Source: Oceanospirillaceae bacterium
Lineage (GTDB): Bacteria > Pseudomonadota > Gammaproteobacteria > Pseudomonadales > Balneatricaceae
Assembly: GCA_003521845.1 (NCBI GenBank)
Contig: DPHB01000026.1
Coordinates: forward strand, 107,520 to 171,519
Direction: 5' to 3'
Length of the DNA stretch: 64,000 nucleotides
The notes beneath the pieces were generated by a model. The model made no database searches, had not been told where the DNA came from, and worked only from the letters and a program-made list of their open reading frames with translations. Positions 1 to 9,680 of the stretch are shown here, in pieces (the stretch's first letter is position 1; each line of letters opens with the position of its first letter). The position numbers and the translations under genes were made by a program.

Positions 1-609
1 GCTGAAACCGCGACGCTTTAAGCCTTCGGTATTCATGCCGTGTGGCGAAACTGAATTACCGTTAGCCATTACATAGGCAGGGATGTCTTTCAAAACTACA
101 CTACCGGCACCCGTCATACAATGGGCACCTAGACGACAAAACTGATGTACAGCTGTAAAACCACCCAAGATAGCATAGTCACCAACCTGAACGTGCCCGG
201 CTAGGGCAACATTATTGGCCACGATGATATTGTTACCCACAACACAATCGTGAGCTATATGCACGTTAGCCATAAATAAATTGTTGCTACCTACCCTGGT
301 AACGCCAGCATCTTGTACGGTACCCCGGTGCAAGGTGCAACCTTCACGAATAATATTGTTATCGCCAATTTCTAGGCGTGTTGGTTCACCCTTGTACTTG
401 AGATCCTGACAAGCTTCACCAACGGAACTGAACTGGAATATGTGGTTATTGATACCGATGCGAGTAGGTCCTTTCACCACCACATGAGATTCCAATTTAC
501 TACCTGCCCCAATTTCTACATCGGCACCAACAATGCTATAGGCGCCGACTTCTAGATCGTCGGCAAGCTTAGCGCTGGCGTCTATTAGGGCAGTAGGATG
601 AATACGCAC
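1..609 (-). CDS. lpxA: UDP-N-acetylglucosamine acyltransferase LpxA (3' end outside window)
   Basis: First enzyme of lipid A synthesis: moves a 3-hydroxyacyl chain from acyl carrier protein to UDP-GlcNAc in the cytoplasm. The first 203 codons are visible and show the left-handed parallel beta-helix with hexapeptide repeats, the conserved start region RIHPTALID, the AHDC and AVHQFC segments and the LKRRGF segment at the cut end. The family is about 260 residues, so roughly 55 are missing. The start is GTG at 609, because the fabZ stop codon lies in the same frame just upstream and no other start lies between. It follows fabZ by 6 nt, as in most gammaproteobacteria. Confidence 0.93.
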   Translation of the reverse strand, partial: MRIHPTALIDASAKLADDLEVGAYSIVGADVEIGAGSKLESHVVVKGPTRIGINNHIFQFSSVGEACQDLKYKGEPTRLEIGDNNIIREGCTLHRGTVQDAGVTRVGSNNLFMANVHIAHDCVVGNNIIVANNVALAGHVQVGDYAILGGFTAVHQFCRLGAHCMTGAGSVVLKDIPAYVMANGNSVSPHGMNTEGLKRRGFS

Positions 610-615
610 GGTTTG

Positions 616-1056
616 TTACACCTTTCTATCGGCACAAAGAATGGTTGCCGATGCTACCAGATCACCATCAACGGTGGCCTTGCATTCAAATTTCCAAATA
701 CCGCGTTTTTCGGACAAGATAGCCGCGTTGAGTATAAGCTGATCGCCAGGCACAACTGGACGCTTAAAACGCAATTTATCAGAGCCTACAAAGTAGTAAA
801 TAGAGCCATCTTGAGGGGTCTTATCCATGGTTTTAAAACCTAGGATGCCCGCTGCTTGCGCCATAGCCTCAATAATGAGAACACCTGGCATGACTGGATG
901 ATCAGGAAAGTGACCGTTAAAGAAAGGCTCGTTAACTGTGACATTTTTGTAGGCAACAATGGATTCGCCTAAATTCAATTCTGTAACACGATCTACCAAT
1001 AAAAACGGGTAACGATGTGGTAGATACTCTCTAACTTCTTTTACATCCATAAGCAT
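616..1056 (-). CDS. fabZ: 3-hydroxyacyl-[acyl-carrier-protein] dehydratase FabZ
   Basis: Dehydrates 3-hydroxyacyl-ACP in fatty acid elongation and competes with LpxA and LpxD for the same hydroxyacyl substrates. The 146-residue single hotdog fold has the family motif [11 protein letters not shown] with the catalytic His and the EAMAQAAG helix with the catalytic Glu. Length is normal. The start could be the first Met or Met3 ([16 protein letters not shown]), a difference of two residues. It sits between lpxD (82 nt upstream) and lpxA (6 nt downstream) in the lipid A operon. Confidence 0.95.
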   Translation of the reverse strand: MLMDVKEVREYLPHRYPFLLVDRVTELNLGESIVAYKNVTVNEPFFNGHFPDHPVMPGVLIIEAMAQAAGILGFKTMDKTPQDGSIYYFVGSDKLRFKRPVVPGDQLILNAAILSEKRGIWKFECKATVDGDLVASATILCADRKV

Positions 1057-1138
1057 AAGTTTAGTAACCTTGTTTTCCTAACACTAAAAAATATCGACTC
1101 TTAGCAGCCAACTTGTTCCAGTGTAGATGCTAATTAAT

Positions 1139-2152
1139 TTATTGTGATAATTGTTCCAAATGCTTCAAACGTTTAGCCATCTGGTCTAGCTGCTTAAAGC
1201 GTGCCGCATTGCGGCGCCACTTGTTGTTGTCATCTAAGCTGGTACCCGATGAATAGGCACCCGCTTCTTTTATAGAATGTGTCACTAAAGACATGGCGGT
1301 AACATGTACGCCATCGGCCAACTGCAAATGACCAGTAATGCCACATGCACCGGCAATGGTGCAATGCTTACCTAGTGTGGTACTACCGGCGATAGCAGTA
1401 CAACCGGCAATAGCGGTAAAGTCACCCAGGATGACATTATGAGCAATTTGCACCTGATTATCCAGCTTCACGCCGTGGCCAATTTCGGTATCGTCTAGGG
1501 CGCCTCGGTCAATGGTGGTACCCGCGCCAATTTCAACGTCATTACCAGTAACCACGCCACCCAACTGGTGAATTTTAACCCAATCTTCACCGTCTTTAGC
1601 AAAACCAAAACCATCAGATCCCAATACCGCACCACTATGTACGATATTACGCTGACCGAGGGTCACGCCATAATAAATAGTAACATTAGCCTCTAGACGA
1701 GTTTGTTCACCTAACTCACAATCGTCACCAATCACGGTGTTGGCACCAACCACAACACCGTTTGCTAAACGCGTATTTTCCCCAACAAAGGCGCCAGGTC
1801 CAACGACCACATCGGCAGCCAACACAGCCGACTCTGCCACACTAGCCGTAGGATGCACCCCGGCAAACGAGGTCTTGGGTGCAAACAAGGCCGATAACTT
1901 AGCATAACCTAAATAAGGGTTATCCATCAGCAATTTATTACCGGCAAAGTGGTGCGCCTGGCCTGGGTGCATCACGACGGCACCAGCGGCACAAGTAGCA
2001 AGTTGCGAAGCATACTTCATGTTAGCCAAAAAGCTCACCTCATGAGGCTCAGCCCCAATCAAGGTACTTAAGCCATTGACCGGATACTCCCCCATACCAA
2101 CAAGTTCAGCATCAAGGTGCCGTGCTAATTCAGCAAGTGTGTAATGCAACAT
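1139..2152 (-). CDS. lpxD: UDP-3-O-(3-hydroxyacyl)glucosamine N-acyltransferase LpxD
   Basis: Third step of lipid A synthesis: N-acylation of UDP-3-O-acyl-glucosamine. The 337-residue protein has an N-terminal uridine-binding domain (ELVGMGEYPVNGLSTLIGAE), then hexapeptide repeats of a left-handed beta-helix, including the IHQLGGVVTGNDVEIGAGTT and IAHNVILGD segments around the catalytic His. The frame is open further upstream into skp, but the ATG at 2152 is chosen because it gives the normal N-terminus MLHYTLAELA and has an AGGAG ribosome site 9 nt upstream. It starts 4 nt after the skp stop. Confidence 0.94.
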   Translation of the reverse strand: MLHYTLAELARHLDAELVGMGEYPVNGLSTLIGAEPHEVSFLANMKYASQLATCAAGAVVMHPGQAHHFAGNKLLMDNPYLGYAKLSALFAPKTSFAGVHPTASVAESAVLAADVVVGPGAFVGENTRLANGVVVGANTVIGDDCELGEQTRLEANVTIYYGVTLGQRNIVHSGAVLGSDGFGFAKDGEDWVKIHQLGGVVTGNDVEIGAGTTIDRGALDDTEIGHGVKLDNQVQIAHNVILGDFTAIAGCTAIAGSTTLGKHCTIAGACGITGHLQLADGVHVTAMSLVTHSIKEAGAYSSGTSLDDNNKWRRNAARFKQLDQMAKRLKHLEQLSQ

Positions 2153-2156
2153 AGGG

Positions 2157-2657
2157 CTACTCCTGATCGAGCATCGCGGTAATGGCAGCCGTGATATCAA
2201 CACCACTATGAGAATAAACTACCGCGCTTGAATTGACGATCAAGGCAATATCATTGGCTTCAATATAGGTTTTCAGCGCACCGTCCAACTTAGGTCGCAT
2301 ATTGGCGAGAAATTTTTGTTCTGTCTGCAATTTGGCATTCTTAAGATACTGCTGCAGTTTTTGATACTCTTGTGACTGCTGATTGATTTGTAATTGCAAC
2401 TGTTGCAATTCATCAGCGCTCATCAAAGACTGGTCTTCTTTGTGGCGTTTTTGTAATGCTTGTAACTCTTTACCAATAGCCTGCAGGCGCTCCGACTGAG
2501 GCTTTAGCTGCTGATTAAGCTGCTGACCTAGTTGGGCCGCTGCCTGAGTGGCAAATAGTGCTTTTTCTGGGCTAAATACAGCAATATTCTGTGCTGCGGC
2601 TAGGCCACTAAAGGCAATACTTGCTGCTAACAACAAGCCTTTAGATAATAATTTCAT
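2157..2657 (-). CDS. skp: Periplasmic OmpH/Skp-family chaperone
   Basis: Periplasmic chaperone that holds unfolded outer-membrane proteins on the way to BamA. The 166-residue precursor has a clear signal peptide (residues 1-22, ending LAAAQ), then a Gln-rich helical stretch of about 100 residues suited to the coiled-coil arms of the jellyfish-shaped trimer. Sequence conservation in this family is weak, so the call rests on size, signal, coiled coil and position between bamA and lpxD, which is the standard location. Confidence 0.9.
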   Translation of the reverse strand: MKLLSKGLLLAASIAFSGLAAAQNIAVFSPEKALFATQAAAQLGQQLNQQLKPQSERLQAIGKELQALQKRHKEDQSLMSADELQQLQLQINQQSQEYQKLQQYLKNAKLQTEQKFLANMRPKLDGALKTYIEANDIALIVNSSAVVYSHSGVDITAAITAMLDQE

Positions 2658-2694
2658 GTTCTAGTCCTTTATCAATATTCCGTTAAAGCTTAGC

Positions 2695-4986
2695 CTAGTA
2701 CGAACGCCCCAAAGTGATGTGCGTAGTGGTCGTCAAATCACCTGCTTCTGACTTAAGCGGTTTCGCCATGACCATCGTCAAAGGGCCTACCGGCGTAAGC
2801 CAGGCTAAACTGAAGCCCGTTGAAGCACGTAATTCCGAGGCGTCAAAAGCGCCTTGCTTAAAGACGTTACCGACGTCCATAAATAGCATGGTGCGTACAG
2901 ACGGCATGTCCGTGAACATGGGAAATATAAATTCACCCGACGCCGCGGTAAGCACCTGCCCGCCCGTAGCCGTACTTGTAGTGGCATCCAAAGGCCCCAA
3001 TGAATTGTGTTCAAAGCCACGTACTGAGCCATAACCACCGGCATAGTAGTTAGCAAAGGGTGGCGTATAACTAGTATCACCGTAAGCGTCTGCATAACCC
3101 AGTTGAGCTCCAAAGGAAGCTACGTAAGATTCTGTACGCCCTATCGGTGCAAAGGCTCGATAATTATACTTAGCTTGATAATAGCTCACATCACTAGATG
3201 GCAATGCCACAAACATATCCAAGGTATGGGAACGTCCATCTGTGGGATACCAAAAATCATTAAGACTATTGTCGCTCCACGTTACGTTGGCCTTCCACTG
3301 GTCATAGGACAAGCCTTCGGTCTGGGTAAACAAGGTTAAGTCAGTGGATATATTGCCACTAGTTGGCAAGGTCAAATCGATTTTTTCGTAACCTAGCTTA
3401 AAGCTCAAGCGTGCATTATTGGACATGGGATAACCAAAACGCATATCCATGCCAATTCGGTCTGTCGCATAACTGCTAACATCTATTTTGGCATAGTCAC
3501 GTTTTTGATAGGTCAAATCAATACCACGGCTAACACCATCTACTGTGTAGTATGGATTTAAATAACTGAAGTTATATTCCTGGGTACTCGAACTGGACGT
3601 CATGCTCGCTTCCAGTTTATTACCGCTGCCCAGGAAGTTGTTCTGATCAACAGAACCACCCCAAAAAGGACCTTCACCATCAGTATAGCCAACCATCACC
3701 GACCAGTTGGCTGTAAGGCCTTCAACCACATCGTAGTCAACGTCTAGCATATCATCAGTACCTGGCACAGGACTGGTTTTGCTATTTACTTCAGAAAAGT
3801 AACCCAAGCGCTGTAAACGCAACTTGGAATCATTGATAGCAGAGAAGGACGCTACACCACCTTCCATCTGACGCATTTCACGGCGCAACACGTCATCACT
3901 AGTACGTGTGTTACCGTTAAAATTAATGCGCCGTACATAGGTACGCTTGCCGGCACGCATTGAAAATTGCAAGTCCACTGTACTGTCTTCTGCGTTAACC
4001 AAAGGCATTGGCTGTACTTGGGCAAAAGCAAAACCACTGTCACCATATATCTGACGCACTTCCTTTGCGGCATTGAGCAACTCCACCCGTGAGAAGGTAG
4101 TACCAGACAAGGCACTCACTAGCTTGCGCACCTGCTCTTCGGCAACTGGCATTTCACCGGCTATGGTGACATCACCAACGGTAAATTCAGGACCTTCATT
4201 GATATTAATGGTGATAAATACTTGCGTCTTGTCTGGCGATATAGCGACTTGAGTTGATTCAACGTTAAATAGTACATGGCCACGATTCAAATAATAGGAG
4301 CGAATAGCTTCAATATCAGCCATCAGCCTTTCCCGTGAATACTGGCTAGATTTTGAAAACAGTGACCAAAAATTATCGGTCTGCAAACTCATTAAATCTT
4401 GCAGCTTATCGTCACTGTATTGGTTGTTGCCAACGATATTGATATGGCTGATAACCGAGTTAACGCCTTCGTTAACTTCCACTTCCAAACCCACTCGATT
4501 TTCTTCTAGCTCTAGAACGCGGGTTTCCACCAATACAGCATAACGCCCCATAGCGTTATATTGTCTCTCTAGTTCCAATTCAATCTTAGCCAAGGTGGAT
4601 CGCTGGAAAGTCTCACCTTCAACTAGTTTGGCATTCTTTAACGCCCCTTGCAGCTGCTCAGAGGTAATCATTTTGTTACCGGATAAAACAATGCTAGCAA
4701 TGGCGGGACGCTCTTGCAGTTTAACAATCAAGACACCAGATTCACGCTGCAGCGCTATATCTTCAAAGTAACCACTTTTAAACAGGCTGCGCGTTGCTGC
4801 AGCCAACACACGTTGATCTGCTTCATCACCCACCTGCAATGGCAAATGCTGAAAAGCCAAGGCGGCATCAACACGCTGCAAGCCTTCAATTCGAATATCG
4901 GTAATAACAAAACTTGCCGCCGAGGCCAGCTGAGTTGTCAGGGTTACAAGGCTAAACAAGGCACCCAGTAGCAGTCGTTTCATCAT
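2695..4986 (-). CDS. bamA: Outer membrane protein assembly factor BamA
   Basis: Central subunit of the beta-barrel assembly machine in the outer membrane. The 763-residue precursor has a signal peptide (MMKRLLLGALFSLVTL, cut after LASA), five POTRA repeats over about residues 25-420, starting FVITDIRIEGLQRV, and a C-terminal 16-strand barrel. The loop-6 motif VRGF is present (YGSVRGFEHNSLGP). The protein ends ITLGRSY, with the aromatic last residue typical of outer-membrane barrels. An upstream in-frame GTG at 4998 is possible, but it overlaps a GTGGA ribosome site that fits the ATG at 4986; the next ATG, at 4983, is also possible. It lies 39 nt after rseP. Confidence 0.96.
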   Translation of the reverse strand: MMKRLLLGALFSLVTLTTQLASAASFVITDIRIEGLQRVDAALAFQHLPLQVGDEADQRVLAAATRSLFKSGYFEDIALQRESGVLIVKLQERPAIASIVLSGNKMITSEQLQGALKNAKLVEGETFQRSTLAKIELELERQYNAMGRYAVLVETRVLELEENRVGLEVEVNEGVNSVISHINIVGNNQYSDDKLQDLMSLQTDNFWSLFSKSSQYSRERLMADIEAIRSYYLNRGHVLFNVESTQVAISPDKTQVFITININEGPEFTVGDVTIAGEMPVAEEQVRKLVSALSGTTFSRVELLNAAKEVRQIYGDSGFAFAQVQPMPLVNAEDSTVDLQFSMRAGKRTYVRRINFNGNTRTSDDVLRREMRQMEGGVASFSAINDSKLRLQRLGYFSEVNSKTSPVPGTDDMLDVDYDVVEGLTANWSVMVGYTDGEGPFWGGSVDQNNFLGSGNKLEASMTSSSSTQEYNFSYLNPYYTVDGVSRGIDLTYQKRDYAKIDVSSYATDRIGMDMRFGYPMSNNARLSFKLGYEKIDLTLPTSGNISTDLTLFTQTEGLSYDQWKANVTWSDNSLNDFWYPTDGRSHTLDMFVALPSSDVSYYQAKYNYRAFAPIGRTESYVASFGAQLGYADAYGDTSYTPPFANYYAGGYGSVRGFEHNSLGPLDATTSTATGGQVLTAASGEFIFPMFTDMPSVRTMLFMDVGNVFKQGAFDASELRASTGFSLAWLTPVGPLTMVMAKPLKSEAGDLTTTTHITLGRSY

Positions 4987-5025
4987 GGTTATTTCCACTT
5001 CATTCTGCGTATAAATGGCGCGCTT

Positions 5026-6462
5026 CTATAAGCGCGCAACGTCATTAAATAGGGCGATCAGCATCATGGTCATAATCAACGCCATACCAATTCGCAACCC
5101 TGCCCTTTGTACACTATCGGGTACCGGTTTACCGGTCACCATCTCAATTAAGTAATATAGCAAATGTCCGCCATCCAATACAGGCACTGGCAACAAATTC
5201 AATACACCAAGACTGACACTTAAGTAAGCCATAAAGGTAACAAAGGAGATTAATCCCATGGCCGCTGAGTTAGACGCCACCTTAGCGATACTAATTGGCC
5301 CACTCAAATGCTCTACAGATACCTCACCAAACAACATACCCTGCAAGGCGCTAAGGGTTAGGGACATCATTTGCCAAACTTGCTTGGTACCATTAACCAT
5401 GGCCTGCCAAGCACTCAAATCCGCCGTCTCTAACAAACTATTTGGCCAAGCCAAACCGCTCACACCAACACCGATTAATCCAATAAGGCGACCGTCGTCC
5501 AAATCTTTACTTTGCAAACGCACGGTCACATTTCTTGCCATACCTTGGCGCAAGTAGCCGATGTCCACTTGTTGACCTGGAGAAGCCTGAACCTTGTTTA
5601 CAAAGACAGCATAATCAGGCGTGGGTTCATTATTAAAATGAGTCAGTAGGTCACCAACTTGCAGTCCCGCCTGTTCAGCACCACCACCCGCCACTATACG
5701 GTCCAGTTTAACCGGTATGCGCGGATACCAGGTGCTTAACCCTAGCTGTGCCAGTGGCGAGGTTGCAAGATCGTCGGCCAGCCAATGACGAATAGGTAGT
5801 TGATATGTTTGCGCATATCCGATTAAAGGTAAACTTTGTAGATTACGGCCTGCAACAGGCGTTTGCGCCTGATATTGCAGCTCCTGCACGTCGAGGGATT
5901 GAGCCAACACTTCGACACTACCGCTATCACCCAGACGCTCAAGCAGCTGTAAATGAACATCATTCCAGCTCTGTATAGTAACGCCATCAATGGCCAAGAT
6001 TTTTTGGCCGGACTGCAAGCCGGCATGCTCAGCAACCGACTGCGCCTGAGGCGCCCCTATGACTGGTACAAGATGTGTCACCCCAGCATATTGCACGCCG
6101 GCGTATAGCAAAGCCGCAAATAGCAAGTTAACAATCGGGCCTGCCGCCACAATGGCAATACGTTTGTAGACACTCTGCTGATCAAAGGCACTAGACAATA
6201 GCTGAGCTGGCACCTTGTCGTTACGGCTATCTAGCATGCGTACATAGCCACCCAGAGGGATAGCTGCCAGCACATATTCAGTACCGCCCTTACCGACACG
6301 GCGCCACAAGGGTTTACCAAAGCCGACCGAAAAGCGCAGCACCTTTACCCGGCACCAGCGTGCAACAAAAAAATGCCCCGCCTCATGCACAGCAACGAGC
6401 ACACCGACAGCAAATAAGGTGGTAACGATAGTAAACAAAATAGAATCAGTGATCGCAGACAT
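5026..6462 (-). CDS. rseP: RseP site-2 protease (sigma-E pathway)
   Basis: Inner-membrane zinc metalloprotease that makes the second cut in the anti-sigma factor RseA and also clears signal peptides. It has 478 residues, slightly longer than the E. coli protein (about 450). Zinc motif HEAGH is at residues 26-30 in the first membrane helix, two PDZ-like domains lie in the middle (one contains GGGAEQAGLQVGD), and the third metal ligand lies in NLLPVPVLDGG near residue 422. Its place between cdsA and bamA is conserved. Only 51 nt separate it from cdsA; in pseudomonads dxr occupies this gap. Confidence 0.95.
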   Translation of the reverse strand: MSAITDSILFTIVTTLFAVGVLVAVHEAGHFFVARWCRVKVLRFSVGFGKPLWRRVGKGGTEYVLAAIPLGGYVRMLDSRNDKVPAQLLSSAFDQQSVYKRIAIVAAGPIVNLLFAALLYAGVQYAGVTHLVPVIGAPQAQSVAEHAGLQSGQKILAIDGVTIQSWNDVHLQLLERLGDSGSVEVLAQSLDVQELQYQAQTPVAGRNLQSLPLIGYAQTYQLPIRHWLADDLATSPLAQLGLSTWYPRIPVKLDRIVAGGGAEQAGLQVGDLLTHFNNEPTPDYAVFVNKVQASPGQQVDIGYLRQGMARNVTVRLQSKDLDDGRLIGLIGVGVSGLAWPNSLLETADLSAWQAMVNGTKQVWQMMSLTLSALQGMLFGEVSVEHLSGPISIAKVASNSAAMGLISFVTFMAYLSVSLGVLNLLPVPVLDGGHLLYYLIEMVTGKPVPDSVQRAGLRIGMALIMTMMLIALFNDVARL

Positions 6463-6513
6463 AGGCTTAGATCTCAGGCGCTAACGCTATACATAGCCGC
6501 TAGCAACATGACA

Positions 6514-7323
6514 TTAGGCTCCTAGGCTAATTAGGCATAAAGCAAATACAGGCGCAGCCGCAGTTAAGCTATCGATACGATCCATGATGCCACCATGGCC
6601 AGGTAATATATTGCCACTATCTTTGATACCACAATGGCGCTTGAACATGCTTTCCAGCAAATCGCCCACCACCGATGCAAACAACACCAACAAAGCCAAT
6701 AGATATATACCCAACGCTGTGTGACTGGCAAAATCAAAATAAGGCTTGGCGAAAAAAGAAACTACAAGCACAGTCACCACGGCACCACCAACACCAGCCC
6801 AAGACTTGGCAGGACTAACCCGCGGCATGAGCTTACGCTTACCATAACGCTTACCAGCGAAGTAGGCACCCGTATCGGCACCCCAAACCAGCAAGAACAA
6901 ATACATGATTAACCACGACCCGGATTCCATTTCCCGCACCTGCACCATAGCCAGCCATGTCGGCACCAGCACCAACATGCCAACCAAGCCTTTGCTAACA
7001 CGATTGCGCCAAGAGCGAGTTAATTTGGGGTAACGTATTACCAAAGCAGTTGCGAGCAACCACCATACAGCGGCCACAGAAAAAATGATTGTCTGATAGG
7101 GCAACAGGTACTTACCCGTCACCAATAGGGCTAGCAATACCGATAGCACATAGGCAATACGTTGACTGCCATGCATAAGACGCATCATACAGGTCCATTC
7201 CCAGGCACCTATAAGCACAATCAGCCCCATAAACCCAGCAAACCAAGGGCCCGGCATGAAGAACACAGCCCCTAGTGTCACCGGGGCAATTATTAATGCG
7301 GTAATTACACGCGATTTAAGCAT
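6514..7323 (-). CDS. cdsA: Phosphatidate cytidylyltransferase CdsA
   Basis: Makes CDP-diacylglycerol from phosphatidate and CTP, the branch point of phospholipid synthesis, in the inner membrane. The 269-residue protein has about eight hydrophobic segments. The C-terminus carries the CDP-diglyceride synthetase signature: FKRHCGIKDSGNILPGHGG followed by MDRIDS, with the Lys-Asp and Asp-Arg-Asp residues. Length and start (MLKSRVITALI) are typical. It is 33 nt downstream of uppS. Confidence 0.94.
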   Translation of the reverse strand: MLKSRVITALIIAPVTLGAVFFMPGPWFAGFMGLIVLIGAWEWTCMMRLMHGSQRIAYVLSVLLALLVTGKYLLPYQTIIFSVAAVWWLLATALVIRYPKLTRSWRNRVSKGLVGMLVLVPTWLAMVQVREMESGSWLIMYLFLLVWGADTGAYFAGKRYGKRKLMPRVSPAKSWAGVGGAVVTVLVVSFFAKPYFDFASHTALGIYLLALLVLFASVVGDLLESMFKRHCGIKDSGNILPGHGGIMDRIDSLTAAAPVFALCLISLGA

Positions 7324-7356
7324 ATTTTTATTTTATTGTGCCGACACCTAGTCCTA

Positions 7357-8127
7357 CTAGGTGTCAGAATCCTGTTTCAATAACTGCTCTGCAGTCTGGC
7401 CAAATCTCCGTTGGCGCGAACTAAACTCGACTAGTGTATCGACAAATTGTTGATGTTTAAACTCTGGCCACAAAGTTTGTGCAAAAACAAATTCAGCATA
7501 AGCCAGTTGCCAGAGCAGAAAATTACTAATTCGTTGCTCACCGCTGGTGCGGATACATAAATCTACGGCCGGTAAATCACTTAAACACAGGTGCTGACCG
7601 AGGCTATTTTCGTCGATTTCATCAGCTTGCATTTCACCGTCTCGCACAGCCTCAGCCATTTTACGAGCGGCCATAGCAATATCCCATTGCCCACCATAAT
7701 TGGCGGCAATATTGAGCTGCAAGCCGGTGTTATGACACGTGAGCTGCTCGGCTCGGCTAATCAAACCCTGCAGCTCTGGCTGCAAAGCTTGAGTATCGCC
7801 GATAATGCGCAAGCGAATATTATGCTCATGCAGCTTATTTACTTCACGCTTCAGCACATAAACAAACAAATCCATGAGGGCTTTGACCTCTAACGGCGGG
7901 CGCCGCCAGTTCTCACTACTAAAAGCGAATAGGGTCAAAGCTGGCAGCTTGTAATGCACGGCTGTTTCGATCACAGCCTTAACTGCCTCGACACCCGCTT
8001 TATGCCCAGCCACACCCGACAAGTTGTTGCTCTTTGCCCAACGATTATTACCATCCATAATAATCGCCACATGCTCCGGCATGCTGGCGATAGGGGTAGC
8101 GAGTATTGCCGCTCTTGGGTCAGCCAT
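7357..8127 (-). CDS. uppS: Undecaprenyl diphosphate synthase
   Basis: Cis-prenyltransferase that extends farnesyl diphosphate with eight isopentenyl units to make the lipid carrier for peptidoglycan and O-antigen. The 256-residue protein contains HVAIIMDGNNRWA with the catalytic Asp near residue 25, the SSENW motif, and the C-terminal DLCIRTSGEQRISNFLLWQ motif that binds isopentenyl diphosphate. It lies 27 nt after frr. In E. coli dxr would sit between the two; here it does not. Confidence 0.95.
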   Translation of the reverse strand: MADPRAAILATPIASMPEHVAIIMDGNNRWAKSNNLSGVAGHKAGVEAVKAVIETAVHYKLPALTLFAFSSENWRRPPLEVKALMDLFVYVLKREVNKLHEHNIRLRIIGDTQALQPELQGLISRAEQLTCHNTGLQLNIAANYGGQWDIAMAARKMAEAVRDGEMQADEIDENSLGQHLCLSDLPAVDLCIRTSGEQRISNFLLWQLAYAEFVFAQTLWPEFKHQQFVDTLVEFSSRQRRFGQTAEQLLKQDSDT

Positions 8128-8154
8128 GTGTATTCCTTTCTAGACTGAGCAGAC

Positions 8155-8712
8155 TTAAACTTCCATCAAGTCTTTTTCTTTGGCTACCAAGGTTTGATCG
8201 ATTAGCTCAATGTGCTTATCGGTCACCTTTTGTACAGCGTCTTCACCGCGATGCGCATCGTCTTCGGAGATATCCTTGTCCTTCAACAACTCTTTGATAT
8301 CGCCATTGGCATCACGCCGAATGTTACGCACAGAGATACGCGATTTTTCCGCTTCCTCACGCGCCTGACGGATAAAACCTTTGCGGGTTTCTTCCGTTAG
8401 CATTGGCATCGGCACACGAATCACTTCACCACTGGTAGCTGGATTCAAACCCAAATCGGCCTTCATGATGGCTTTTTCGATTTCTGGAATCAAAGGCTTT
8501 TCCCAAGGCACTACGGCAAGAGTACGACCATCTTCTACGTTGATGTTGGCTAGCTGGTTGAGCGGCGTATCGGCACCATAGTAAGATACAAATACGGTAT
8601 CAAGAATACTAGGATGAGCACGGCCAGTACGAATTTTTTTGAAGGCCACATCTAGGGCTTCACGGGTTTTACCCATACGGTCATCAGCGTCATCACGAAT
8701 GTCATTAATCAT
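8155..8712 (-). CDS. frr: Ribosome recycling factor
   Basis: Splits post-termination ribosomes together with EF-G. Its 185 residues match the family length exactly. Recognisable segments are [13 protein letters not shown], the [19 protein letters not shown] core and the C-terminal three-helix bundle ending KEKDLMEV. The start ([13 protein letters not shown]) overlaps the end of pyrH by 8 nt, so the two are translationally coupled. Confidence 0.96.
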   Translation of the reverse strand: MINDIRDDADDRMGKTREALDVAFKKIRTGRAHPSILDTVFVSYYGADTPLNQLANINVEDGRTLAVVPWEKPLIPEIEKAIMKADLGLNPATSGEVIRVPMPMLTEETRKGFIRQAREEAEKSRISVRNIRRDANGDIKELLKDKDISEDDAHRGEDAVQKVTDKHIELIDQTLVAKEKDLMEV

Positions 8713-9466
8713 TGCTTTCTCCAGCTTCTGGTACTTTAACGTTAACTAGGGTGCCTTCATGGCCGCCCACTACAAGGTTAATCAAAGCCCCAGGCTTATT
8801 CATATTAAATACACGTACCGGCATACCCTGGTCACGACACAGGCACATGGCGGTTAAATCCATAACTCCCAACTGACGTTCAATGGCTTCGTCAAAAGTA
8901 ATAAAATCATATTTTTCTGCAGTCGGGTCTTTTACAGGGTCAGCGGTATAAATACCGTCTACCTTGGTGGCTTTCATCACCGCATCGGCTTCAATCTCAA
9001 TACCGCGCAAACTGGCCGCCGAATCAGTCGTGAAGAACGGGTTACCGGTACCAGCAGAAAAAATCACCACATTGCCTTGCGATAAGTAAAGCATAGCATT
9101 GCGTCGGTCATAATGATCCACCACACCACTCATAGGTATAGCAGACATAACACGAGTTGTGATATTGGAGCGCTCTAAGGCATCGCGCATAGCCAAGGCA
9201 TTCATTACCGTGGCCAGCATACCCATATGGTCGCCCGTTACGCGATCCATACCAGCTTCGCTTAATGCGGCACCACGAAACAAGTTACCGCCACCGATCA
9301 CTAGACCCACCTGAACACCAATACCGACTAGCTGACCGATTTCTAAAGCCATACGATCCAAGACCTTGGGATCAATACCAAAGTTCTCGTCACCCATTAG
9401 GGCCTCACCACTAAGCTTCAACAATATACGCTTGTAACGCGGCTGACGTTTATCGAACGCGGGCAT
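8705..9466 (-). CDS. pyrH: UMP kinase
   Basis: Phosphorylates UMP to UDP; bacterial hexameric type of the amino-acid-kinase family. The 253-residue protein contains the nucleotide-binding [14 protein letters not shown], the GGGNLFRG loop, and [13 protein letters not shown]. The ATG at 9466 has a strong GGAGG ribosome site. It overlaps frr by 8 nt, and 214 nt separate it from tsf, with a terminator in between, so it probably has its own promoter. Confidence 0.96.
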   Translation of the reverse strand: MPAFDKRQPRYKRILLKLSGEALMGDENFGIDPKVLDRMALEIGQLVGIGVQVGLVIGGGNLFRGAALSEAGMDRVTGDHMGMLATVMNALAMRDALERSNITTRVMSAIPMSGVVDHYDRRNAMLYLSQGNVVIFSAGTGNPFFTTDSAASLRGIEIEADAVMKATKVDGIYTADPVKDPTAEKYDFITFDEAIERQLGVMDLTAMCLCRDQGMPVRVFNMNKPGALINLVVGGHEGTLVNVKVPEAGESND

Positions 9467-9567
9467 AATTTATCCTCCAGACAAAATCGGTGATCTATTC
9501 TACAAAACTTTTTGGCAAAACGCCTTAGCTGCCACCAACATTTTGTGCCATTTCCTACGATTCTTAC

Positions 9568-9621
9568 TGTAAGTCTGACTTCAGTCCGACATGTCGATTT
9601 GAAAACCGACCTACAGACTAG
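9568..9621. repeat. REP-like imperfect palindromes between tsf and pyrH
   Basis: Two adjacent short inverted repeats: GTCTGACTTCAGTCCGAC (about 9574-9591), and a second unit of the GTCGATTTG...ACCGAC type ending ACCTACAGAC. The same unit style (GTCGGGTTTCAACCCGAC and relatives, ending ACCTACA) recurs at 22930-22994, so this is a dispersed palindromic repeat, probably of the REP class. No transposase is nearby. Confidence 0.6.
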
Positions 9622-9633
9622 TTTTTAACAGCT

Positions 9634-9666
9634 AAAAAAAAGGCGCCGATTTAATCGACGCCTTTT
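9634..9666 (-). terminator. Rho-independent terminator after tsf (A/T-symmetric)
   Basis: On the minus strand, a 13-bp stem AAAAGGCGTCGAT / ATCGGCGCCTTTT with loop TAA runs directly into a T tract. It lies 15 nt beyond the tsf stop. It has an A run on one side and a T run on the other, so it could stop transcription in either direction, but only minus-strand genes are nearby. Confidence 0.85.
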
Positions 9667-9680
9667 CTGTAAAGAGTTAA

